From the NCBI RefSeq assembly GCF_024171945.1, contig NZ_JAMTCR010000003.1:610211-674210 (forward strand): 64,000 nucleotides of DNA. The letters run 5' to 3'. Under the pieces are notes generated by a model. The model had not been told where the DNA came from. It saw only the letters and a program-made list of their open reading frames with translations, and made no database searches. Positions 28,850 to 36,430 of this stretch are shown piece after piece (positions within the stretch are counted from its first letter, which is position 1; the number at the start of each line of letters is the position of its first letter). The position numbers were made by a program, and so were the translations under genes. This DNA is from Actinokineospora globicatena (GTDB taxonomy: Bacteria > Actinomycetota > Actinomycetes > Mycobacteriales > Pseudonocardiaceae).

Positions 28850-29290
28850 ATGGCAGAGGGCGACGCGCTGTCCACCCACGTCTTCGGGGTGCAGCTCGGC
28901 GGGTACGAGGTCGAGTCGCTGCAGGAGGTGAGCGGCCTGGTCGTGGAGGAGGACGTCGTCGAGGTGTCCCAGGTGACCCCGCAGGGCAAGCCGCTGCTGC
29001 GCAAGCAGCCCGGTGCGCGCAAGGGCGGGGAGATCACCCTGACCCGCGGGCTCGACCAGAGCAGCGAGTTCACCAAGTGGCTCAAGGAGACCCTGAACAA
29101 GGGCGCGGTGGCCTCGGCGCGGCAGAACATCACCATCGAGATCAAGGACAGCGAGGGCACCACCGTGCGCCGGATGCAGCTGATGAACGGGTGGGCCAGC
29201 AAGTGGGAGGGCCCCTCGCTCAAGGCGGGCGAGTCCACCGCGGCGGTGGAGAAGGTCACCATCACCTTCGAGGACATCGAGGTCGAATGA
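28850..29290 (+). CDS. Inner tube protein (Afp1/gp19-like)
   Basis: This encodes 146 residues from ATG 28850 with GGAGG 6 nt upstream. It matches the phage tail tube / Hcp-like gp19 family: an N-terminal FGVQLGGYEVESLQEVSGL strand pair, a central GEITLTRGLDQSSEFTKWLK helix region, and a C-terminal KVTITFEDIEV strand. Hexameric rings of it form the tube inside the sheath. It follows the sheath by 29 bp and overlaps the chaperone gene by ATGA. Confidence 0.96.
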   Translation: MAEGDALSTHVFGVQLGGYEVESLQEVSGLVVEEDVVEVSQVTPQGKPLLRKQPGARKGGEITLTRGLDQSSEFTKWLKETLNKGAVASARQNITIEIKDSEGTTVRRMQLMNGWASKWEGPSLKAGESTAAVEKVTITFEDIEVE

Positions 29291-29760
29291 GGCGCCGGAC
29301 GGTCAGCATCGGCGATCTCGACGAGCTGGTCGAGGTCGGCCGCAAGAGCACGGGTCGGGGCACGGAGTCCTCGGCGTCATCGAACTCGTCGGACTCGCAC
29401 ACGGAGTTCGCCTTCGAACTGCCGCGCGGCTACGTCGACCAGAACGGCGCCAGGCACCGCGCGGGCCGGATGCGGCTGGCCACCGCGCGCGACGAGCTGC
29501 GGCCGCTGATCGACCTGCGGGTCAAGGAGAACCCGGCGTACCTCAGCGTCGTGCTGCTCAGCCAGGTGATCACCGAGCTCGGCGGCATCTCCGACGTGCA
29601 CGCGGGTGTGGTGGAGCAGATGTACGCCACCGACATCGCGTTCCTGCAGGACTTCTACCGGCGGATCAACAGTGAGGGCCACACCCGCGCCGGGGTCGCC
29701 TGCCCGTCCTGCGGCAGCACGTTCGACGTCGACCTCGCGGGTGGGCGCCTGGGGGAATAG
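29287..29760 (+). CDS. T4-type baseplate hub assembly chaperone-like protein
   Basis: This encodes 157 residues from ATG 29287, overlapping the tube stop. A Ser-rich stretch (about 20-40) is followed by FELPRGYVDQNGARHRAG, then a helical domain (RDELRPLIDLRVKENPAYLSV), and a C-terminal single CPSC knuckle. The order and motifs fit the T4 baseplate hub assembly chaperone family found at this position in actinobacterial eCIS loci. It probably assists assembly rather than forming part of the particle. Confidence 0.75.
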   Translation: MRRRTVSIGDLDELVEVGRKSTGRGTESSASSNSSDSHTEFAFELPRGYVDQNGARHRAGRMRLATARDELRPLIDLRVKENPAYLSVVLLSQVITELGGISDVHAGVVEQMYATDIAFLQDFYRRINSEGHTRAGVACPSCGSTFDVDLAGGRLGE

Positions 29761-29918
29761 CGACGTACGCGCCTGACCGACTGCTCGAAGAGGTCGCGTA
29801 CGTGGCCTACCACTTCCACTGGCCGCGCGAGGAGGTCCTCGGCCTCACCCACGACGAACGGGGCCGGTGGGTCCGCGAGATCAGCCGCATCAACACGAGG
29901 ATCAACGAAGGGGGGTGA
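29757..29918 (+). CDS. Tiny DUF6760-like eCIS protein with unclear start codon
   Basis: This encodes about 53 residues reading YAPDRLLEEVAYVAYHFHWP and onward, ending at TGA 29916-29918. The sequence is typical of the short protein that follows the hub chaperone in actinobacterial eCIS clusters. No ATG, GTG or TTG lies at the family's usual start. The only candidate near the expected N-terminus is ATA at 29757, overlapping the upstream stop; the first in-frame GTG is internal (29802) and would delete the conserved N-terminal helix. Translation is probably coupled to the chaperone gene. The function is unknown. Confidence 0.65.
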   Translation: MATYAPDRLLEEVAYVAYHFHWPREEVLGLTHDERGRWVREISRINTRINEGG

Positions 29919-29923
29919 GCGCG

Positions 29924-32758
29924 GTGTCCATCTGGGACCGCTTCCGCACACCGAAGCGCACCACCACCCAGCCGCCCTGGGACGGCGGCTGGCGGTCCGT
30001 GCCGCCCCTCACCCCCGTCTCGGTGCGCGACGGAGTGTCCGTTTCGGACGGACTCGCGTTCCGCTCGACCTTGTCATCGTGGGGCGATCCGTCTGTGGTT
30101 GGCGAGATGGCGCACTCGGTGTCCCACTCGGCACCGTCGGGGGTGGCACACGGGGTCGTGCGGGCGCCGGGAACGGAGTCGGCGCCGCGCGGTCCGCTGC
30201 TGGTGGCGACTGGAGGGGCCGCACCGGAGGCGATTGTTTCACCGGCCACCCGCAGCAGCCCGGTCGAGATACCTGGTCCGGCGGTGCAGCGGGCACTGGC
30301 TCCGTCACCCAGGAAGACACCGGCGGCAGGAACGGACCCCCACTCCCCACCCCAAGCGGCTCCCGCCCGCCACACGCTTGCCCATTCCCCAGCACAAGCT
30401 CCAGCGAGCGGCCACAACACACCCCGGACTCACCGTGCGCTAACCCAGCCTGCCCCACTCGCTGACGCGGCAACCTCCTCTCCGGTTGCTCCCGCCATCA
30501 AGGCCAGCGCAGTGATCCAACGCCCCTCCGCCAACCCAGCGCAGGACAACAGCGACTCGCCCGCGCCGCCCAACGCGGCAACCCAGCGGCACACTCCCGC
30601 TCTGCACACTCCGCCCAGTACCCACGGCACGCAGGCACCCACGCTCGCCACCACGGGCATCCAACGCGTGCGCAAAGGCCCAGCACCTCAGACATCCCGC
30701 AGCACCGCACCCGCCATCCCTAGCGCAACACCCCCGCAAGCCCAGACAGTCGCGCACGCCGGTCCCAGCGCTAACCAGTCATCTGCGCTCCCCGGACCCA
30801 TAATCCAGCGCACACCCCAAGGCCAGGCACCAACAGCCCGCAGCAGCTCACCCAGCGCCGCGTCCCCTCGGACACCAGTGCTTCCTGCGGCCACAATCCA
30901 GCGCAAGCCCGGCGGCCCAGCACCGACAGTCCACGGTGGCTCACCCGCCCCCAGCGCCGCGACCCCGCAAGCTGTCGCGCACGCCGCCCTCCGCACACCC
31001 CGGACACCGGTGCTTCCTGCGGCCGCTATCCAGCGCACGCCAAGCGACCCGACACCGACAGTCCACGATGACTCACCCACCACCGCGAACTCGCGGCCCC
31101 AAGCCGTCGCCGAATCCAGCAGGCCGGTGCTTCCGGGGGCCACGGTCCAACGGACGACTAAAGAACCGGTCCGCGACACCCCGCTCACCGCCTCCAGCCC
31201 AGCGACCCCGCAGGCCCACGTAGTCGCGCACGCATCCCCCAGCGCGCCGCAGGAGCCCACGACACAGCGCACGCCCAGCACCCCGACATCGACGGTCCAC
31301 GGCGGCTCACCCACCGTCGCCCCGCAGGCCTCCCCCAGCACGAACCAGACATCCGTGCTGCCCGGAGCCGCGATCCAGCGCACGTCCAACGCCCCGGCAC
31401 CACAGTCGGTCCACGATGGCTCATCCGCCGCAGCGATCCCGCAGGCACCAGCAATCGCGCCTCGCGCGACACCGGTTCTTCCCGGCGCCACGATCCACAG
31501 CGGCTCCACCTTCCCCGGCACCGCGCCGCCTCAGACCAGAGCCGTCGCGCACGTCTCCCCCGTCGAGCCCCGTACACCGGTGGTGCCCCACACCACGGTC
31601 CAGCGCACGCCCAACGGCCCAACACCGCAGTCGGTCCACGGAGGCTCGTCCGCCCCCAGCGCAGCGATCCGGCGGCCCCAGGCAGGCGCGCCCCGCACGA
31701 ACGAGGCACCGGTTCTTCCCGGGGCCACGATCCAGCGCAACCCCAACGGCCCGACACCACAGACAGCCCACGGCGGCTCCACCACCGTGACCCCGCAGGC
31801 ACAGGCCGTCGCACACGTCACCCCCCGCGCCAACGAGGCACCAGGCCTCCCCGGAGCCGCGATCCAACGCAGCCCCACCGGCCCGACACCACAGCCAGTC
31901 CGCAGCGCTCCCAGCGCCGTGCCCCCTCCGCACTCCTCCCCGAGCGCGCGCCAGACACCGGTCCTTCCCGGAGCCGCGCTGCCTCACGCCACAACCGTCG
32001 CGCGCCCGTCCCGTACACCGGTGCTTCCCGGGCCCACGATCCAGCGCACTCCCAACGGCCCGGCGCCACAGGCAGTCCGCGGAGGCTCCACCGTCTCCCC
32101 GCAAGCCGAAGTCGCGCCGGTGCTCCCCCACGCCACGATCCAGCGCGCGGCCGAGCCAGCAACTGCCCATGCGCCCACCACCCCGCACACCTCAGCGCCC
32201 CCCGGCACCACGGCCCGCCGCACGCTGCTCGCCAGGCCATCCCCAGCACGGGTCACCCCCACGGCCCACCACAGCCCCACGCTCACCAGCGCGGCAGTCC
32301 CCCTGATCCGGGTACAACCCCCCGTCCAACGGGCAGGCAAACCCACCCTGGGCCGCGACACCGCCGTTGTCCGACCAGTCATCTCCACGCCGCAGGCCAC
32401 CGAGGGGCCTGTTGACCGCCCTGTTGTCCGGCCGACCCAGGTACCGGCCCCCGGCGCCCAGCCGTCCGCGATCCAGCAGGCCAGGTCCCAGCCGACCAAG
32501 GCCGGGCCGCCCGCCGTGCGGCGCAATCCGGTCGCCCCGGCGAAACCACCACCGCCCCCACCCGCGAGGAACCCGCCACGCGCCAAGGCCACACCGGTCC
32601 AGCGCCGCGCGACCCAGGCCAAACCACCGGAGAAGCCTCCGGGCAACGACCTGGAGGAGCTGGCCCGCGGGCTCCTCGACCCCCTCCTGCGCCTGCTGCG
32701 CGCCGAGTTGCGCCACGGCAGGGAGCGGGCCGGGCACCGCAACGACCACCGCCGCTGA
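29924..32758 (+). CDS. Pro/Ala/Thr-rich repeat protein ('extensin-like'), candidate eCIS ruler or linker
   Basis: This encodes about 944 residues. GTG 29924 is preferred (GGGGG 8 nt upstream); GTG 29915 overlaps the upstream stop and is an alternative. A conserved N-terminus (VSIWDRFRTPKR, PWDGGWRSVPPL) leads into some 600 residues of a degenerate repeat of about 25-40 residues built on VLPGATIQRTPNGPTPQ, with about 16 copies of the xIQR core. The end is a conserved helical domain (DLEELARGLLDPLLRLLRAE). Most of it should be disordered. Its place among tube genes and its ordered ends fit a tape-measure or scaffold role; this is inference. The usual database name, extensin, reflects composition only. 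Confidence 0.7.
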   Translation: MSIWDRFRTPKRTTTQPPWDGGWRSVPPLTPVSVRDGVSVSDGLAFRSTLSSWGDPSVVGEMAHSVSHSAPSGVAHGVVRAPGTESAPRGPLLVATGGAAPEAIVSPATRSSPVEIPGPAVQRALAPSPRKTPAAGTDPHSPPQAAPARHTLAHSPAQAPASGHNTPRTHRALTQPAPLADAATSSPVAPAIKASAVIQRPSANPAQDNSDSPAPPNAATQRHTPALHTPPSTHGTQAPTLATTGIQRVRKGPAPQTSRSTAPAIPSATPPQAQTVAHAGPSANQSSALPGPIIQRTPQGQAPTARSSSPSAASPRTPVLPAATIQRKPGGPAPTVHGGSPAPSAATPQAVAHAALRTPRTPVLPAAAIQRTPSDPTPTVHDDSPTTANSRPQAVAESSRPVLPGATVQRTTKEPVRDTPLTASSPATPQAHVVAHASPSAPQEPTTQRTPSTPTSTVHGGSPTVAPQASPSTNQTSVLPGAAIQRTSNAPAPQSVHDGSSAAAIPQAPAIAPRATPVLPGATIHSGSTFPGTAPPQTRAVAHVSPVEPRTPVVPHTTVQRTPNGPTPQSVHGGSSAPSAAIRRPQAGAPRTNEAPVLPGATIQRNPNGPTPQTAHGGSTTVTPQAQAVAHVTPRANEAPGLPGAAIQRSPTGPTPQPVRSAPSAVPPPHSSPSARQTPVLPGAALPHATTVARPSRTPVLPGPTIQRTPNGPAPQAVRGGSTVSPQAEVAPVLPHATIQRAAEPATAHAPTTPHTSAPPGTTARRTLLARPSPARVTPTAHHSPTLTSAAVPLIRVQPPVQRAGKPTLGRDTAVVRPVISTPQATEGPVDRPVVRPTQVPAPGAQPSAIQQARSQPTKAGPPAVRRNPVAPAKPPPPPPARNPPRAKATPVQRRATQAKPPEKPPGNDLEELARGLLDPLLRLLRAELRHGRERAGHRNDHRR
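30640..32160 (+). repeat. Degenerate coding repeats of the eCIS Pro-rich protein
   Basis: The block for LPGATIQR (variants LPAATIQR, LPGAAIQR, LPHATIQR) recurs at irregular spacing of roughly 75-130 bp, followed by PNGPTPQ-type segments. DNA copies are similar but not identical, which suggests expansion by recombination followed by drift. Confidence 0.75.
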
Positions 32759-32767
32759 GAGGACCCC

Positions 32768-33193
32768 ATGACCAGCACCGTCTTCGCCACCACCGTGTTC
32801 TTCCAGTTGACCATCGGCGGCAACGACCTCGGCGCGTTCCACACCTGCCAGGGCCTCGGCGCGCAGATGGAGGTCGAGCAGTTCACCGAGGGCGGCAACA
32901 ACGGGTTCACCTGGCAGCTGCCGTCGCGGATCACCTGGTCGAACATCACCATGACCCGCCCGGTCACCGCGGACTCGGCGAAGGTCGTGCGGTGGCTCAA
33001 CGAGGTGGTGCGCCGGGTGGAGCGCAAGAGCGGCGAGATCGTGGCGCTGGCGCCGGACCTGACGCCGATCACCCGGTGGCAGGTGCAGGGCATCGTGCCG
33101 GTGCGCTGGGAGGGGCCGTCGTTCGACCCGGCCGACTCGCGGGCCGCGGTGGAGACGTTGGAGTTCGCGCACGAGGGGCTGCTCGCCTCCTGA
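32768..33193 (+). CDS. Second tube protein / tube initiator (Afp5-like)
   Basis: This encodes 141 residues from ATG 32768 (GAGAGGA upstream). It belongs to the same phage tail tube family as the gene at 28850 but is divergent: VFFQLTIGGNDLGAFHTCQG, WQLPSRITWSNITMTRPVT, then VETLEFAHEGLL. In Afp and PVC a second tube protein sits between spike and main tube and starts polymerisation. The gene's place just before the LysM hub fits that job. Confidence 0.9.
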   Translation: MTSTVFATTVFFQLTIGGNDLGAFHTCQGLGAQMEVEQFTEGGNNGFTWQLPSRITWSNITMTRPVTADSAKVVRWLNEVVRRVERKSGEIVALAPDLTPITRWQVQGIVPVRWEGPSFDPADSRAAVETLEFAHEGLLAS

Positions 33194-33220
33194 GGCGGGC
33201 CGGGACGAGGAGGGGTCGAG

Positions 33221-33940
33221 ATGGCGGCACAGGGTCTGGCCCGCGCGCGGCTGGTGATCATGGAACCGCCCGCCAAGGTCGGCGCGAAGCCGGGGGCGCG
33301 GCTGGCGACCGTGCCGTTCCAGTTCAACCCGAACACCTTGGCGCTGGCCAAGAGCATCGAGTGGCGGCGCAAGCCGTCGCGGATGGCGGGTCAGTCGGCG
33401 CTGCCGGAGTTCGTGGGCAGCGGGCCAAGGACGTTGTCGGTGGAGATCTTCCTCGACGCCACCGCCACCCACGACAACTCCGTGGAGGACCGGGTCGAGA
33501 AGCTGATGGTGGCCTGCGTGCCGACCCGGCAGAGCCTGGCGCGCAAGAAGCCCGCCAGCCCGTGGGTGCGGTTCGAGTGGGGCACGGCGAAGACCACGTC
33601 GTTCGACGGGGTGCTGGTGAACCTGTCGGTCGACTACGCCCTGTTCGACGTCGACGGCAAGCCGCTTCGGGCGACGTGCGCGCTCTCGATCGAGGAGGCC
33701 GGGGTCGACACGCCCGGCCAGAACCCGACCTCGGGGTCGCCGGGCGCGCGCCGCACGCACCGGGTGGTCGCCGGGGACAGCCTGCCGCAGTTGGCGTGGC
33801 AGGAGTACGGGAACGCGACGCTGTGGCGGCCGATCGCCGAGGCCAACGACATCGATGACCCGATGGTGCTGCCGGCCGGCCGGGAGCTGCTGCTGCCCGG
33901 CGCGGCCGAGGTGACCGGGACCTTGGAGGGAGCAGCGTGA
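33221..33940 (+). CDS. LysM-containing baseplate hub/adaptor protein (Afp7-like)
   Basis: This encodes 239 residues from ATG 33221 (GAGGAGGGG upstream). The N-terminal part is a tube/hub-like beta domain (VPFQFNPNTLALAKSIEWRR; TLSVEIFLDATATHDN). The last 60 residues form a LysM motif (HRVVAGDSLPQLAWQEYGN, LWRPIAEANDIDDP, LPAGRELLLP). In contractile tails, such proteins bridge spike and tube; the LysM here is structural and need not bind peptidoglycan. The stop overlaps the spike start by GTGA. Confidence 0.92.
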   Translation: MAAQGLARARLVIMEPPAKVGAKPGARLATVPFQFNPNTLALAKSIEWRRKPSRMAGQSALPEFVGSGPRTLSVEIFLDATATHDNSVEDRVEKLMVACVPTRQSLARKKPASPWVRFEWGTAKTTSFDGVLVNLSVDYALFDVDGKPLRATCALSIEEAGVDTPGQNPTSGSPGARRTHRVVAGDSLPQLAWQEYGNATLWRPIAEANDIDDPMVLPAGRELLLPGAAEVTGTLEGAA

Positions 33941-35706
33941 GCAGTCGATCCTTCGCCGCCGACCCGATCGTGGCCGCGCCGGGGCCGTTGCCGCCGGTGT
34001 GGGACCGGCAGCTGGTGAGCTGCGTGGTCGACGAGAGCGTCGGCCTGCCCGACGCGGCGGTCCTGACCTACCGCGACGGCGACCACGAGTTCCTCGCTGC
34101 GACCGGCATCACCATCGGCACGCCGCTGCGCGTGTCGGTGTCCACCGCGCGCGGGACGGCGCAGGAGTTGCTGTTCATCGGCGAGGTGACGGCGCTGGAG
34201 CTGGACGCGGACTCGACCGGCTCGTTCACCGTGGTGCACGCGATGAGCAAGGCGCACCGGCTGTTCCGGGGCCGCAAGGTCGAGGCGTTCCGCAACATGA
34301 CCGCCGCCGACATCGTGCGCAAGGTGGCCAAGGGCGCGGGGCTGACCGTCGGCAAGGTCGAGCTGTCCCCGGTGACCTACACGCAACTGAGCCAGGCGGG
34401 GGTGTCCGATTGGGACTTCCTGTCGCAGCTGGCCTACGACCACGGCGTGGTGCTGCAGGTCGACGACAAGGGTGTGCTGCAGCTGACGAAGCCGGAGCCC
34501 GCGAGCAAGGCCCCGTCACCGAGCACGTCCGCGTCGCGCGATCCGCTGGTGTTGGAGCACGGCGAGAACGTGATGGCGCTGCACGCGACGTTGACCAGTG
34601 CGCAGCAGGTGAGCGCTGTGGAGGTCCGCGCGTGGGACGTGAAGACGAAGAAGGCTTTGGTGGCAATCGAACCCGCGCTGAAGAGCCGGACTGTGACCCC
34701 CGGGCTGACGCCGTCACCGACCTTTGGACCCAGGGCTCGCCTGTTGGTCACCGACACCCCGTACGGCACGCAAGCGGAGGCAGCGGCGGTGGCGCGTGGT
34801 GTAGCCGCTTCGGCGGCAGCAGGGTTCGGCGAGATCGAGGCGGTTGCCGAGGGCAACCCCAAGCTGCGAGCTGGGGTGCCAGTGGCGTTGGCTCGCGTGG
34901 GTGCCGCGTTCACCGGCCGCTACACGGCGACTGCGGTGCGCCACGTGCTCGAACCGGGCTCGGGCTACCGCACCACGGTCACCGTCAGCTCCTCCGCTGA
35001 CCGGTCTCTGTCGGGTCTGGTGGCCGGGGCCAACGCACCCGCGCGCTCACCGCGGCTGCCGGGGCTGGCGATCGGCGTGGTCACCGACATCAAGGACCCG
35101 ACCGAACGTGGTGGTGTGCGGCTGCGGTTCCCTTGGCTGGACGACAACTACGTCACCGACTGGGTGCGCACCGTGCAATGGGGCGGCGTGCGGGGCGGCG
35201 GGGTGTTCAGCCCGGAGGTCAACGACGAGGTGCTCGTCGGGTTCGAGCAGGGCAGCCTTGACCGGCCGTACGTGTTGGGCGGGCTCTACAACGGCGTGGA
35301 CAAGCCGTCCCCGCACGACGTGCCGCTCGTCGACCGCAAGACCGGCAAGCTGAACCGGCGCTCGTTGGTCTCGCGCACCGGGAACCGGCTGGAACTGCTC
35401 GACGGCACCGCCAAGTCCGGGGTGCGCGTGCTCAGCGGGGACAAGCGCCTGGAGGTCGTGCTCGACGAGAAGAACGGCCGGATCGACGTGCGGGTGCGCG
35501 GCCGGGGCGGCGGCCGGATCCTGAGCTCGCTGCGCCTGGACGACCGCGGCATCACCGTCGACGCCAAGCGCGGCGCGCTGGTCCTCAAAGGACAGACAGT
35601 CTCGGTAGAGGCCGCCACCACCGCCTCGGTCAAGGGCGGCACCTCGGCATCGGTCACCGGCGGCACTGAGGCCGTGCTCAAGGGCCTCACGGTCCGGATC
35701 AACTGA
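33937..35706 (+). CDS. VgrG-like central spike protein (Afp8-like)
   Basis: This encodes 589 residues from GTG 33937. The N-terminal two thirds resemble the gp27-like hub part (DAAVLTYRDGDHEFLA; FRNMTAADIVRKVAKGAGL; SDWDFLSQLAYDHGVVL). Residues about 370-450 form the gp5 OB-fold (GVVTDIKDPTERGGVRLRFP; EVNDEVLVGFEQG; PYVLGGLYNG). A C-terminal beta-rich repeat region follows, expected to form the trimeric needle. No extra effector domain is fused at the C-terminus. The PAAR tip is encoded next. Confidence 0.95.
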   Translation: MSSRSFAADPIVAAPGPLPPVWDRQLVSCVVDESVGLPDAAVLTYRDGDHEFLAATGITIGTPLRVSVSTARGTAQELLFIGEVTALELDADSTGSFTVVHAMSKAHRLFRGRKVEAFRNMTAADIVRKVAKGAGLTVGKVELSPVTYTQLSQAGVSDWDFLSQLAYDHGVVLQVDDKGVLQLTKPEPASKAPSPSTSASRDPLVLEHGENVMALHATLTSAQQVSAVEVRAWDVKTKKALVAIEPALKSRTVTPGLTPSPTFGPRARLLVTDTPYGTQAEAAAVARGVAASAAAGFGEIEAVAEGNPKLRAGVPVALARVGAAFTGRYTATAVRHVLEPGSGYRTTVTVSSSADRSLSGLVAGANAPARSPRLPGLAIGVVTDIKDPTERGGVRLRFPWLDDNYVTDWVRTVQWGGVRGGGVFSPEVNDEVLVGFEQGSLDRPYVLGGLYNGVDKPSPHDVPLVDRKTGKLNRRSLVSRTGNRLELLDGTAKSGVRVLSGDKRLEVVLDEKNGRIDVRVRGRGGGRILSSLRLDDRGITVDAKRGALVLKGQTVSVEAATTASVKGGTSASVTGGTEAVLKGLTVRIN

Positions 35707-35720
35707 AAGGAGCGCGCGGG

Positions 35721-36020
35721 ATGCTGTTCGCCGCACGTCTCGGGGACAAGACCAGCCACGGAGGCACGATCGGTCCCCCGCCGCCGATGGCGGCGGCCAG
35801 GATCGCCACCGTGCTCATCGAGGGCAAGCCAGCCGCGGTCATCGGCAGCACACACGTGTGCGTCATCCCACCGCACATCGCGCTCGGCCCGGCGAACGTG
35901 ATCCAGCCGCGCATCGGCCGCGTGCTGATCGGCGGCTTGGTCGCGGCCAGGGTCGGCGACAAGACCGGGTGCGGGGCCAACGTCGTGACCGGCGCGCTGA
36001 CCGTCCGAATCGGAGGATGA
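35721..36020 (+). CDS. PAAR-domain spike tip (Afp10-like)
   Basis: This encodes 99 residues from ATG 35721 with AAAGGAG upstream. It shows the PAAR pattern: LGDKTSHGG at the N-terminus, a central VIGSTHVCVIP with metal-ligand-type residues, and VGDKTGCGANVVTGA at the C-terminus. It should cap the VgrG-like spike with a metal-stabilised point. It has no toxin extension. Confidence 0.93.
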   Translation: MLFAARLGDKTSHGGTIGPPPPMAAARIATVLIEGKPAAVIGSTHVCVIPPHIALGPANVIQPRIGRVLIGGLVAARVGDKTGCGANVVTGALTVRIGG

Positions 36021-36022
36021 GG

Positions 36023-36430
36023 GTGCGCGCGGACTTCATCGGCAGGGGTTGGGGTTTCCCGATGCGGGTCGGCCCGACCGGCGGCATCGGCATGGTCGAG
36101 CGGGACCAGGAGATCGAGGAGGCCATCTGGCTGATCCTGGGCACCGCGCCGGGGGAACGGCCGATGCGGCCGGAGTTCGGCTGCGGCATCCACGACCACG
36201 TGTTCGCCTCGACCGACGGGGCGACGGCGGGCCACATCGCGCGCGAGGTGCGGGTGGCGCTCGACCGGTGGGAACCCAGGGTGGACGTCGTCGCGGTGGG
36301 GGTGGACTTCGACCCGATCGAGGCGGGCACCCTGCACATCTCCATCGAGTACACCATCCGCGCGACCAACGACCAGCGCAACCTGGTGTTCCCCTTCTAC
36401 ACCATCCCGTCCGAAGGCGGGGCGGACTGA
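36023..36430 (+). CDS. gp25-like baseplate wedge protein (Afp9-like)
   Basis: This encodes 135 residues. GTG 36023 is preferred because GGAGG lies 6 nt upstream; ATG 36017 is immediately against that site. The family signature is clear: GRGWGFPMRVGPTGGIGMVE, IEEAIWLILGTAPGERPMRP, EFGCGIHDHVF, and the C-terminal IEYTIRATNDQRNLVFPFY. gp25-like proteins link wedge and sheath and nucleate sheath assembly. The stop overlaps the next start. Confidence 0.95.
   Translation: MRADFIGRGWGFPMRVGPTGGIGMVERDQEIEEAIWLILGTAPGERPMRPEFGCGIHDHVFASTDGATAGHIAREVRVALDRWEPRVDVVAVGVDFDPIEAGTLHISIEYTIRATNDQRNLVFPFYTIPSEGGAD

Noticed and set aside
30640-32160. CRISPR-like array
   Set aside because: The repeats are in frame, irregular in spacing and degenerate, and encode a Pro-rich protein; no cas genes are present.
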